From Candidatus Poseidoniaceae archaeon (lineage in GTDB: Archaea; Thermoplasmatota; Poseidoniia; Poseidoniales; Poseidoniaceae), in contig JAKMFY010000270.1 in NCBI GenBank assembly GCA_022425185.1, positions 1-8,549 on the forward strand: 8,549 nt of DNA, written 5' to 3'. Of the stretch, positions 1-6,586 are shown one piece after another. Below the pieces are notes generated by a model, which was not told the origin of the DNA, searched no databases, and saw only the letters and a list, made by a program, of their open reading frames with translations. The translations under genes were made by a program, and so were the position numbers. Numbering within the stretch: position 1 is the stretch's first letter; every line of letters starts with the position of its first letter.

Positions 1-354
1 GCTCGATACACGAACAACGAAATTCGCAAGGATACTCGTGAAAAGTTGATCACGCTCATCGATGATTTGCTTAAAACGAGCCCGGAACAAATGAAGCGGA
101 TCGCCTACGATGATTCTTACTTTGGATTGATTGGAACAATTGACACTCAGGAACGCACGAAACTTCTCAAAGAGGAAATCGCAATGCGTGATCTCGATGT
201 AACTGAGGAATCAACTATGAGCGACCATCCATCTTCCGACCAAAAAGGTGTTATCAATGCTGAAGATGGACATGAATACCTCGAAATGCCTGCTCAAAGC
301 GGAACATGGTTCATCAGAAACTCGAGTACTGGTGAATGGGATCGCTGGCAATAA
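1..354 (+). CDS. 3' end of an unrecognised protein with an aromatic, tryptophan-rich C-terminus
   Basis: The reading frame is open from the first base to TAA at 352-354, so this is the last 117 codons of a gene that begins upstream. I do not recognise the family. The first ~65 visible residues are charged and probably helical (pattern EKLITLIDDLL, then ERTKLLKEEIAMRDLD). A polar, Ser/Asp-rich linker follows. The last ~28 residues form a compact aromatic module with the pattern Y-L-E-x-P, then G-T-W-F-x-R, then G-E-W-x-x-W. Similar Trp/Tyr-rich tails occur, as I recall, on proteins of marine Thermoplasmatota; that is recollection, not a search result. An internal ATG at 217, with GAGG eight bases upstream, could start a 45-residue protein carrying only the linker and module, but the continuous upstream frame makes one longer protein more likely. 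The stop codon touches that of the convergent gene at 355. No function is assigned. Confidence 0.7.
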   Translation, partial: ARYTNNEIRKDTREKLITLIDDLLKTSPEQMKRIAYDDSYFGLIGTIDTQERTKLLKEEIAMRDLDVTEESTMSDHPSSDQKGVINAEDGHEYLEMPAQSGTWFIRNSSTGEWDRWQ

Positions 355-543
355 TCAGATAGGGCATGTTGAATGCCCGAATAATTTGTAGAATGGGCAA
401 AAGCCAACTGCTGAAGTAAGCAGACTCCAGCATCCTAGCCCGAGTAGTAAAACGTCCCAATTGAAGCTGGAGGCGTATTCTACGCCCACCATTACAAAGC
501 CTCCAAAAACACGGACCAGTCTATCGTTTGAACTTAGGTTCAT
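355..543 (-). CDS. Small two-helix membrane protein, DUF2892 / YgaP-like transmembrane family
   Basis: This 62-residue protein fits the DUF2892 family by memory: an N-terminal N-x-x-S/N-D-R-x-x-R segment (residues 5-11), two hydrophobic helices (about 9-24 and 31-48), and the hallmark end G-F-C-P-x-Y-x-L-x-G-x-x-T-C-P (47-61). Cysteines lie at 38, 49 and 60. The family length of about 60-70 residues matches. In bacteria such segments occur alone or fused to rhodanese domains (YgaP), suggesting a sulfur or thiol link, but the role of the stand-alone form is unknown. It would sit in the cytoplasmic membrane. Start is ATG, reading the reverse complement of 541-543; I see no convincing Shine-Dalgarno site before it. 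The gene is on the strand opposite to its neighbours and its stop codon abuts the stop of the plus-strand gene ending at 354. I am confident it is a real gene because the motif-bearing C-terminus would not arise in a shadow frame. Confidence 0.8.
   Translation of the reverse strand: MNLSSNDRLVRVFGGFVMVGVEYASSFNWDVLLLGLGCWSLLTSAVGFCPFYKLFGHSTCPI
362..378. repeat. Short perfect inverted repeat just past a convergent stop-stop junction
   Basis: Six-base arms GGGCAT and ATGCCC (362-367 and 373-378) flank a five-base loop GTTGA. It lies eight bases beyond the TAA of the upstream plus-strand gene and inside the C-terminal codons of the minus-strand DUF2892 gene. An AT-rich stretch follows at about 381-389. 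It could fold in the plus-strand transcript and help end it, but there is no strong T-run and the coding constraint of the HSTCP codons may explain it. Low confidence as a terminator. Confidence 0.3.
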
Positions 544-699
544 GGGTATTCACTGTCATTAAATCTGTCCTGTACGGATATGAAGTCCTGTTTTATCTGT
601 TTATTCCGCTATCAATCTTGAAACCCGACGCAATGTTCCATTTCGTTAGGTTCATATATGCCCTCGCTTTCGGAACTATGTAACCTCGGGTTAAGTAAT
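544..699. other. Upstream region between divergent genes
   Basis: No gene is supported here beyond the possible 5' extension of the next plus-strand gene, which could start at ATG 658. Two plus-strand TATA-like stretches are visible: TTTTATC near 591-597 and TTCATATATG at 651-660. The second overlaps the upstream ATG candidate and, at the usual archaeal distance of about 26 bases from box centre to start site, would place transcription initiation near 682, leaving a leader of about 27 bases before ATG 709. This region should hold the promoter of the chaperone cluster and that of the minus-strand DUF2892 gene; I cannot point to a clear box for the latter. Confidence 0.4.
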
Positions 700-704
700 G
701 GTGA
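700..704 (+). promoter_or_regulatory. Shine-Dalgarno site GGTGA favouring start at ATG 709
   Basis: GGTGA is complementary to the conserved CACC-containing 3' end of 16S rRNA and lies four bases before ATG 709. It supports 709 over the upstream ATG at 658, which has only a weaker AGGT at 648-651. The short four-base spacing is slightly tight. Confidence 0.45.
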
Positions 705-708
705 AACG

Positions 709-1410
709 ATGACTGCAGATGATTGGGAAGAGAAAATGCTTGACCAACTTGAGAAGCTCTTGTCCAACATGGGAATGAACATGAATCGTGAACAACTCAG
801 AGGTCTTCTAAAACAATTCAGATCTCAATTTGAAGCAATGGGAATTGATGAAGAACGCATCGCTAAGGGCGATGTGAACTTTAATTTTGACTTGAGTAAT
901 CTCAAGGACATGTTCCAGCCAGGTATGGATTTTGGTGAACTATTCAAGAACATGGGCGTTGATGTCCGTGTAGATACAGAGCCAGTGGAAATTAAAACGC
1001 CAGATAGTGATGAAGAAACTAATCTCACACTACCGGCTGACGACATCTACCTTGAAGGCTGGAACATGAGCGTAACCGTAGATTTTGCCAAGAAGGGCGA
1101 AATCGAACAAAATCAAGTCGAATTGAACCTCATCGATGGAGGCACACTTGTCGAAGTTCACAGAACAACACAACTTGCACCACTCGCTCGAATCGAACTT
1201 CCACATGCATGCGAAGATGTGGTTGACTTCACATTGAACAATGGTATTCTCGACATCACATTACGATTGATTCCTCCAGAGGAAGCACTCGCTGCCCTTC
1301 CGCCAGGCGAAGATGGCGACGATTCTATTCCCCAACAATCTGACATCACCATCGATGTTGCAAAAGACGATGATGATGATGACGATGATGGAGGAATACC
1401 CATTCTGTGA
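709..1410 (+). CDS. Divergent small heat shock (alpha-crystallin/Hsp20-like) protein with poly-Asp tail
   Basis: The predicted 233-residue protein has three parts. Residues 1-90 are Met/Glu/Leu-rich, with helical segments and F-D-L / F-G-E-L-F stretches, resembling the oligomerising N-terminal arm of small heat shock proteins. Residues about 112-187 look like an alpha-crystallin domain: a beta-rich run starting D-D-I-Y-L-E-G-W, then A-R-I-E-L-P (160-165), and N-N-G-I-L-D-I-T-L (177-185), which matches the family signature of an R-x-x-LP strand followed by NG-x-L-x-I. Residues 213-215 (I-T-I) could be the C-terminal I-x-I anchor of sHsps. Eight consecutive Asp follow (220-227). Known sHsps are ATP-independent holdases that pass clients to Hsp70. 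dnaK begins 14 bases downstream, which supports a chaperone role. The start is uncertain: ATG 658 would add 17 residues, but that ATG overlaps a TATA-like box and 709 has a better ribosome binding site. The family call is by pattern only; the domain is divergent. Confidence 0.7.
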   Translation: MTADDWEEKMLDQLEKLLSNMGMNMNREQLRGLLKQFRSQFEAMGIDEERIAKGDVNFNFDLSNLKDMFQPGMDFGELFKNMGVDVRVDTEPVEIKTPDSDEETNLTLPADDIYLEGWNMSVTVDFAKKGEIEQNQVELNLIDGGTLVEVHRTTQLAPLARIELPHACEDVVDFTLNNGILDITLRLIPPEEALAALPPGEDGDDSIPQQSDITIDVAKDDDDDDDDGGIPIL

Positions 1411-1412
1411 AA

Positions 1413-1416
1413 GGAG
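1413..1416 (+). promoter_or_regulatory. Shine-Dalgarno GGAG deciding the dnaK start
   Basis: GGAG, continuing as GGAGTTGA, lies eight bases before ATG 1425. It lies downstream of the in-frame GTG at 1407, so GTG cannot be served by it; together with the canonical DnaK N-terminus this fixes the start at 1425. Confidence 0.75.
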
Positions 1417-1424
1417 TTGAAGAT

Positions 1425-3311
1425 ATGAGCAAAGTAATTGGAATAGATTTAGGAACAACAAACAGCTGTGTAGCAACCATCGAAAACGGTGAACCAATCG
1501 TAATTGCGAACGCTGAGGGTGCAAGAACGACTCCTTCTGTCGTTGCATTCAGTAAAGACGGAGAACGACTTATCGGAATTACCGCAAAGCGACAAGCGGT
1601 AACGAACCCAGACCGAACCATGATCTCTGTCAAGAGACATATGGGGACTGACTGGAGTACTAAAGTTGATGATACAGAGTACACGCCTCAAGAAATCTCG
1701 GCATTTATTCTTCAAAAGTTGAAGGCAGATGCTGAGGCATATCTCGGTGTTGAAGTCAAGCAAGCTGTTATCACATGCCCAGCGTACTTCACAGACGCAC
1801 AACGAAAGGCAACAAAAGATGCTGGGCGTATTGCAGGAATGGATGTTCTTCGAATCATCAACGAGCCTACCGCTGCAGCACTTGCTTATGGTGCTGACAA
1901 AGGAGATGACCAAACCATCCTTGTCTACGACTTGGGTGGAGGTACTTTCGACGTATCGGTTCTTGAAATTTACAATGTTGATGGCCAACCTCAAATCGAA
2001 GTAAAGGCTACTGCTGGAAACAATAAACTCGGTGGGGATGATTTCGATGACCGTGTCATTGAATGGCTCGTTAGCGAATTCAAGCGAGAAACTGGAATCG
2101 ATCTATCCAAGGACAATCAAGCAATGAGCCGCCTAAAGGAGGCTGCTGAGAAAGCGAAGATTGAACTCTCTGGAACACAATCGTCTCAAATCAACCTTCC
2201 ATTCATCACAATGAAGGACGGAAATCCAGAACACCTTGATATTACGCTCTCACGTGCCCGATTCGAGGATTTGATTGCAAAGCATATCGAAGACACAATG
2301 GCTCCAACCCGTCAAGCAATGAAAGATGCTGGTATGAAGAAGGGCGATGTGGACAAGGTCATCCTTGTCGGCGGTTCAACCCGTGTCCCTGCTGTACAAA
2401 CTGCTATCGAAAACGAAACTGGAAAAGCACCTTACAAGGGAATTAATCCTGATGAAGCAGTTGCTATGGGTGCTGCACTTCAAGCAGGAATCATCGCTGG
2501 CGATGATGGCGTATCCGACATCCTTCTTCTCGATGTAACACCTCTAACACTCGGTATCGAGACCCTTGGCGGCGTTACAACAACAATGATCGAGCGAAAC
2601 ACAACAATCCCTGCTCGAAGAAGTGAAATCTTCTCAACTGCAAGCGATAATCAGCCTGCTGTAGAAATTCACGTCCTTCAGGGTGAACGAGAATTTGCTA
2701 AGGATAACACTACCCTTGGTCAATTCCATCTCTCAGATATACCACCTGCCCCTCGTGGAGTTCCTCAAGTTGAGGTTACCTTCGACATTGATGCAAACGG
2801 TATCGTTAACGTAAGCGCAAAAGACATGGGTACTGGAAAAGAACACTCAATCAAGATTGAATCTCAAACATCCTTGAGCGAAGAAGATATTCAGAGCAAG
2901 ATTGCTGAAGCAGAAAACTTTGCAGAGGAAGACAAGCGCAGAAAGGCAAAGGTCGAATTACGAAACATGGCAGACCAAATCGTCTACCAAACTCGTCGTA
3001 CTCTTGATGAAAATGAAGACAAACTCGATGCTGCTGATCTTGAGCCAGTTCGTGAAAAACTCACTGAACTTGAAGCCCTTGTCCAAGATGAAGAAGGAAA
3101 GCCAATCGATTATGATGCAATGGATGAAGCTACAATACAAGCTAAGGTCAAGGAAGTCGAGGAATCAATGCACGCAATCTCATCCAAACTCTATGAGGCT
3201 GCTGCTGCTGAAATGGCTGAATCTGAAAACAGTGAAGGAGATGGGAACATCAACGTCGAAAGCGACGATGTTGTTGATGCTGACTTCGAAGTTGTTGATG
3301 AAGAAGACTGA
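1425..3311 (+). CDS. dnaK: Hsp70 chaperone DnaK
   Basis: This 628-residue protein is a full-length DnaK, an ATP-driven cytoplasmic foldase that binds exposed hydrophobic segments and normally cycles with DnaJ and GrpE. The nucleotide-binding domain opens with the phosphate-1 loop [13 protein letters not shown] (residues 5-17), has phosphate-2 [10 protein letters not shown] at 167-176 and the adenosine motif ILVGGSTR at 313-320. The interdomain linker (D-I-L-L-L-D-V-T-P) lies at about 365-373, followed by the substrate-binding beta domain with T-L-G-I-E-T-L-G-G and a helical lid. The C-terminus is very acidic and ends [12 protein letters not shown], close to the bacterial DnaK tail. Phosphate-2 sits 25 residues earlier than in E. 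coli DnaK because the proteobacterial insertion in the N-terminal lobe is absent, as in Gram-positive and most archaeal DnaKs. Archaeal dnaK is generally regarded as acquired from bacteria. It is tightly spaced with the sHsp-like gene upstream and the thermosome gene downstream, so co-transcription is likely. grpE and dnaJ are not in the window. Confidence 0.97.
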   Translation: MSKVIGIDLGTTNSCVATIENGEPIVIANAEGARTTPSVVAFSKDGERLIGITAKRQAVTNPDRTMISVKRHMGTDWSTKVDDTEYTPQEISAFILQKLKADAEAYLGVEVKQAVITCPAYFTDAQRKATKDAGRIAGMDVLRIINEPTAAALAYGADKGDDQTILVYDLGGGTFDVSVLEIYNVDGQPQIEVKATAGNNKLGGDDFDDRVIEWLVSEFKRETGIDLSKDNQAMSRLKEAAEKAKIELSGTQSSQINLPFITMKDGNPEHLDITLSRARFEDLIAKHIEDTMAPTRQAMKDAGMKKGDVDKVILVGGSTRVPAVQTAIENETGKAPYKGINPDEAVAMGAALQAGIIAGDDGVSDILLLDVTPLTLGIETLGGVTTTMIERNTTIPARRSEIFSTASDNQPAVEIHVLQGEREFAKDNTTLGQFHLSDIPPAPRGVPQVEVTFDIDANGIVNVSAKDMGTGKEHSIKIESQTSLSEEDIQSKIAEAENFAEEDKRRKAKVELRNMADQIVYQTRRTLDENEDKLDAADLEPVREKLTELEALVQDEEGKPIDYDAMDEATIQAKVKEVEESMHAISSKLYEAAAAEMAESENSEGDGNINVESDDVVDADFEVVDEED

Positions 3312-3348
3312 GCATCGGACTTATGTGCACGTCTAAGGTGGACCTGCT

Positions 3349-4959
3349 ATGAGCGAAGTCCCTATCCTTGAGGAGACGGACCGAACCACGGGACGAGATG
3401 CCCTCCGTAAGAACATCCAGGCTGCAATCGCATTGGCTGGAGCAGTCCGCTCAACTCTTGGTCCGAAGGGTCTTGACAAACTCTTGGTCGATGATGAAGG
3501 CCGAAGTATGGTAACAAATGACGGAATCACTGTTCTTGAATCTGCGAAAGTTGAGCATCCAATCGCACACATGCTAATTTCAGCCAGTGCAACGCAAGAC
3601 CAAACCGTTCGAGATGGGACCACAACAACAGTTCTTCTCGCTGCTGAATGGTTGCAAAATGCTTGGCATTTGGTCGTACAAGGCGTACATCCTGCTACGA
3701 TTGCTCGAGGATATCGAATCGCTGAGGAATTTTGTCGAGATGCCATGTCAGAACTCAGCGTTGAAGCCTCAAAGGAACAAATTCTTGAAGCCACGAAGAC
3801 ATCTTTGGCTGGAAAATTGCACACGCAAATGCAATTGGTCATAGCGAACTGTGCTGTAACTGCTGCAGAAACCATCGCTATGGGATCGAAAGGAAAGATT
3901 GTTGCCGATCCAACCCGAGTCAAGGTCGTCACTCGAAGTGGGCCAATCATCGATGAATCAAACCTCATCACTGGACTCGCGCTTTCAAAGAAGCGTGCAC
4001 ATCGAGACATGCCCTCATCGCTTGGCCCAGGGTCAATTCTCTTGGTAGATGGTGGCTTGGAACTGCGCTCAATGAGTACCGATGTGAAACTCAATGTCAC
4101 TTCAAGTAAAGTCCTTCAATCGTTTAGAGATGCTGAACATGAACGACTTCTCAAACAGGTTGAGAAATTGTCAGAATTGGGAATTAACGTCCTAGCCTGT
4201 CGAGAAGGTATCGATGATGCTATGCATTCTCACCTTGTCAAGGCAGGTATCCAAGCATTCCGGCGAGTTGCTAAGAGCGACTTGGAATTACTTGCAAGAG
4301 GGTGTGGAGCACTGCTTGTGCCAACAATTCATCAAGCTAGAGCGAACGATGTTGGAGTCTTCATCAAGAGCTACTGCGAACGATGGGGAGATTCAGAACA
4401 ATGGATATTGGAAGCAGACGAGGGTGGTGCAACATTTGTTGCAACTGGAAGTACTGAAACCGTCGTCGGAGAAGTCGAGCGATGCTTTGCAGATGCCTTG
4501 GGTGTTGCTTGCAGATTGATGGAATCTCCCAAACTTGTTCCTGGCGGTGGTGCAACATACATCGCTTTAGCCCGCCGGCTTCGCAGGTTCGCAGAAACCG
4601 TACCAGGAAGAGAACAACTCGCTATCGAAGCCTTTGCTGATGGTTTGGAAGCAGTTCCTCGAGTGCTTGCTGAGAACGCTGGTATGGATCCAATCGATAC
4701 ACTTTTGCAAATTGTTTCGCTTCAATCAACACAAAATGATGATTCAATCGGACTAAACGTACTTACGAGAGTTCCGGAAAATATGTTTGAATGCCAAGTT
4801 GTTGAACCTTCTCGTGTTCTCGAACAAGCTATTTCTGGAGCATGTGAAGCCTCAGTAGCCGTATTACGAATTGATGATGTCCTCTGGGCACGGCAAGAAA
4901 TCAGCGTCCCAACAGACGTGCAAGCTTCTCTTGACGGAACAGCTCCAGACCGAAGATGA
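3349..4959 (+). CDS. Thermosome subunit (group II chaperonin, CCT/TCP-1 family), divergent paralogue
   Basis: The 536-residue length and whole-domain pattern match archaeal group II chaperonins, which form double-ring ATP-driven folding cages with a built-in lid. The equatorial domain carries S-T-L-G-P-K-G-L-D-K (about 35-44), T-N-D-G-I-T-V-L, and Q-D-x-x-V-R-D-G-T-T-T-T (84-94). The apical region includes G-I-D-D-A and F-R-R-V-A-K-S-D; the C-terminal equatorial part has A-D-A-L with the catalytic Asp at 382 (equivalent, from memory, to Asp386 of the Methanococcus chaperonin), V-P-G-G-G-A (397-402) and A-E-N-A-G-M-D-P-I-D. Three departures stand out: Arg88 replaces the first Gly of the GDGTT motif; Ser213 replaces the Asp of the usual D-K pair before H-x-x-M-P; and the tail lacks the Gly/Met-rich repeat, ending T-A-P-D-R-R. 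The catalytic aspartates remain. A ribosome binding site AGGTGG (3336-3341) precedes ATG 3349. The gene follows dnaK by 37 bases with no visible terminator, implying a shared transcript. Probably one of several chaperonin paralogues in the genome. Confidence 0.95.
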   Translation: MSEVPILEETDRTTGRDALRKNIQAAIALAGAVRSTLGPKGLDKLLVDDEGRSMVTNDGITVLESAKVEHPIAHMLISASATQDQTVRDGTTTTVLLAAEWLQNAWHLVVQGVHPATIARGYRIAEEFCRDAMSELSVEASKEQILEATKTSLAGKLHTQMQLVIANCAVTAAETIAMGSKGKIVADPTRVKVVTRSGPIIDESNLITGLALSKKRAHRDMPSSLGPGSILLVDGGLELRSMSTDVKLNVTSSKVLQSFRDAEHERLLKQVEKLSELGINVLACREGIDDAMHSHLVKAGIQAFRRVAKSDLELLARGCGALLVPTIHQARANDVGVFIKSYCERWGDSEQWILEADEGGATFVATGSTETVVGEVERCFADALGVACRLMESPKLVPGGGATYIALARRLRRFAETVPGREQLAIEAFADGLEAVPRVLAENAGMDPIDTLLQIVSLQSTQNDDSIGLNVLTRVPENMFECQVVEPSRVLEQAISGACEASVAVLRIDDVLWARQEISVPTDVQASLDGTAPDRR

Positions 4960-4963
4960 ACTC

Positions 4964-4983
4964 GATTTGAAGTTTTACAAATC
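4964..4983 (+). terminator. Weak hairpin with T-run after the thermosome gene
   Basis: Arms GATTTG (4964-4969) and CAAATC (4978-4983) form a perfect six-base inverted repeat with an eight-base loop containing TTTT, starting four bases after the thermosome stop codon. The T-run is inside the loop rather than after the stem, so this is not a classic intrinsic terminator; archaeal termination often relies on T-runs alone. It could mark the end of the chaperone transcript before the next promoter. Confidence 0.25.
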
Positions 4984-4993
4984 ATAACCACCC

Positions 4994-5001
4994 TATAAAT
5001 A
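4994..5001 (+). promoter_or_regulatory. TATA-like box before the HMG-CoA synthase gene
   Basis: TATAAATA is the clearest archaeal TATA-like element in the window. Its centre (about 4997) lies some 26 bases before ATG 5023, so by the usual archaeal TATA-to-start distance transcription would begin at or within a base or two of the start codon, giving a leaderless message. A G-rich run CGGGGGTT (5011-5018) also lies before the ATG and could act as a ribosome binding site only if transcription starts further upstream. Confidence 0.6.
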
Positions 5002-5022
5002 TAGTAAATTCGGGGGTTAATC

Positions 5023-6579
5023 ATGGTCAAAGTCGGGATTGACGATGTGGCAATTCATTTTCCACGCCTCTACATGGACATGCGAGACTTCGCAGAAATG
5101 AGAGGCGCAGACTATGGAAAATTGAACAAAGGACTCGGTTTAGAAGCAATGGCTATTCCAGATGTCCATGAAGATACAGCGACAATGGGTGCCATGGCAG
5201 TCATGCGTTTAATCGATCGGAATGGTCTTGATCCACGAACGATTGGAAGAATGTACCTCGGTACAGAATCTGCATTAGACGGTGCGAAACCAACTGCAAC
5301 CTATATTCTCGATATGCTTACTCAACGTTATCAAGGTCGTTTTGGAGAAGATTGCTTTCGAAACTGCGACGTTGTCGATATGACATTTGCATGTATTGGA
5401 GCTGTTGACGCACTCCATACAACACTCGATTGGGCAGCACGCTCAACGCTGGAAGACGAGCGAGTTGGAGTTGTTATCTTCTCTGATAATGCAAAATATG
5501 ATCTTGAATCAAGTGGAGAATATACACAGGGTGCTGGCGGTGGAGCACTTCTTGTCCGTCAGAATCCAAGACTCCTCGAAATACCAGATTGCTGGGGCGT
5601 TTCAACAACTCCAGTTCATGATTTCTTTAAGCCACGACGAAACGTTAGTCTACGAAGCGTCATTACAAACGTTATGCAACTCGCCCAAGAGACTGGACAG
5701 TCCCTCAAGAATGGAATTGTAGAGAGAATGGTCAAGCACCTTCCTGAATCAACGGTTCGCAGACTGGGTATCTTTGCTCACGGTGAAGAATCCGTCAATG
5801 TCCATCGAGATGAACCAGTCTTTGATGGTCAATTCTCCAACCGATGTTACCAACAGGCTGTACGTCAAGCGTTTTACAACTTTAGTGAACGAGCAATAAA
5901 ACAAAAGCGATGGGACCCTGAACTCGATACCCGTTTCACCCAACAATGGTCTCGTATCATTATGCACTTGCCGTATGCTTTCCAAGCAAAACGAATGTTT
6001 CCTGATGTCTTCCGACACGATCGAATCAACACAGACATGTGGCCAAAGGTTGTTGAGCAGATTGGAGAACAACCTGCAAAACCAAGTCTTGATGATCCTG
6101 AAGCCCTCATTGCATGGGAAAAAGAAATGGATGGCTATCGAAGAGCGATTTCGAAAACTCCAGAATACCTTCAATTCCATAAAGAGCGAATTGAGAAAGG
6201 TCAGCGCGCTTCAAGTCTAATTGGAAATCAATACACTGGATCTATTTTCCTCGCTCTTATGTCAACATTTGAATCTGATCTCGAAGAAAACTCGAATCTA
6301 GAGGGAGAGTTGTTCGGACTCTGTGGATATGGCTCAGGAGCGAAAGCCAAGGTCTTCGAAGGTAAGGTTGCTCCAAAGTGGCGAGAGGTTGTTGCCCGTT
6401 GGCAACTCTTCGAACGTCTTGCTGGACGTGTCGCAATTGACGAAATCACCTATGAGAATTTACACAAGGGCTTGCAAGAGAACAGTGTTGTACCTCCACG
6501 TGGTGAATTCGCTCTGGTAAACATTAGCGAAGAAGGAAACGATGAAGGTGCTCGCACCTACAAATGGATTTCACAATAA
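5023..6579 (+). CDS. Hydroxymethylglutaryl-CoA synthase, enlarged MvaS/eukaryote-style
   Basis: The enzyme condenses acetyl-CoA with acetoacetyl-CoA to HMG-CoA, the committed entry to the mevalonate pathway that supplies archaeal isoprenoid lipids. It begins V-G-I-D-D-V-A-I-H-F-P as in bacterial MvaS. The catalytic triad of the family is visible: Glu82 in G-T-E-S-A-L-D-G-A-K, Cys124 in T-F-A-C-I-G-A, and His315 in I-I-M-H-L-P-Y. Also present are Q-G-A-G-G-G-A, D-F-F-K-P (200-204), G-N-Q-Y-T-G-S (401-407) and G-Y-G-S-G (435-439). At 518 residues it is much longer than archaeal enzymes (about 350) or MvaS (about 390). The extra length lies mainly at about 207-262 and between His315 and Asn402. 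The Tyr that usually follows the catalytic Cys is Ile here. The C-terminal F-A-L-V-N-I-x-E-E-G-x-x-x-x-A-R-T-Y-K resembles the end of the animal enzyme core. No thiolase or DUF35 gene, the usual archaeal partners, is adjacent. ATG 5023 is the start: the conserved N-terminus follows directly and a promoter precedes. Confidence 0.92.
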   Translation: MVKVGIDDVAIHFPRLYMDMRDFAEMRGADYGKLNKGLGLEAMAIPDVHEDTATMGAMAVMRLIDRNGLDPRTIGRMYLGTESALDGAKPTATYILDMLTQRYQGRFGEDCFRNCDVVDMTFACIGAVDALHTTLDWAARSTLEDERVGVVIFSDNAKYDLESSGEYTQGAGGGALLVRQNPRLLEIPDCWGVSTTPVHDFFKPRRNVSLRSVITNVMQLAQETGQSLKNGIVERMVKHLPESTVRRLGIFAHGEESVNVHRDEPVFDGQFSNRCYQQAVRQAFYNFSERAIKQKRWDPELDTRFTQQWSRIIMHLPYAFQAKRMFPDVFRHDRINTDMWPKVVEQIGEQPAKPSLDDPEALIAWEKEMDGYRRAISKTPEYLQFHKERIEKGQRASSLIGNQYTGSIFLALMSTFESDLEENSNLEGELFGLCGYGSGAKAKVFEGKVAPKWREVVARWQLFERLAGRVAIDEITYENLHKGLQENSVVPPRGEFALVNISEEGNDEGARTYKWISQ

Positions 6580-6586
6580 AAAGAAA

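Noticed and set aside
658..708. ATG 658 as the start of the sHsp-like gene
   Set aside because: Not excluded, but the ATG overlaps a TATA-like box and has a weaker ribosome binding site than ATG 709, so the shorter form is preferred.
1366..1389. GAT/GAC trinucleotide run as a microsatellite or sequencing artefact
   Set aside because: It mixes GAT and GAC codons, stays in frame and forms the Asp tail of the protein; it is better read as coding sequence.
1407..1424. GTG at 1407 as the dnaK start, overlapping the preceding stop codon
   Set aside because: It would add six residues not seen in DnaK and lies upstream of the GGAG site that properly serves ATG 1425.
1449..1994. 181-codon minus-strand open frame inside dnaK
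   Set aside because: Antisense shadow; dnaK is intact and fully conserved on the other strand here.
3333..4100. 255-codon minus-strand open frame opposite the thermosome gene
   Set aside because: It is a shadow of the strongly supported thermosome coding sequence; its translation is Ser/Arg/Cys-rich with no recognisable motif.
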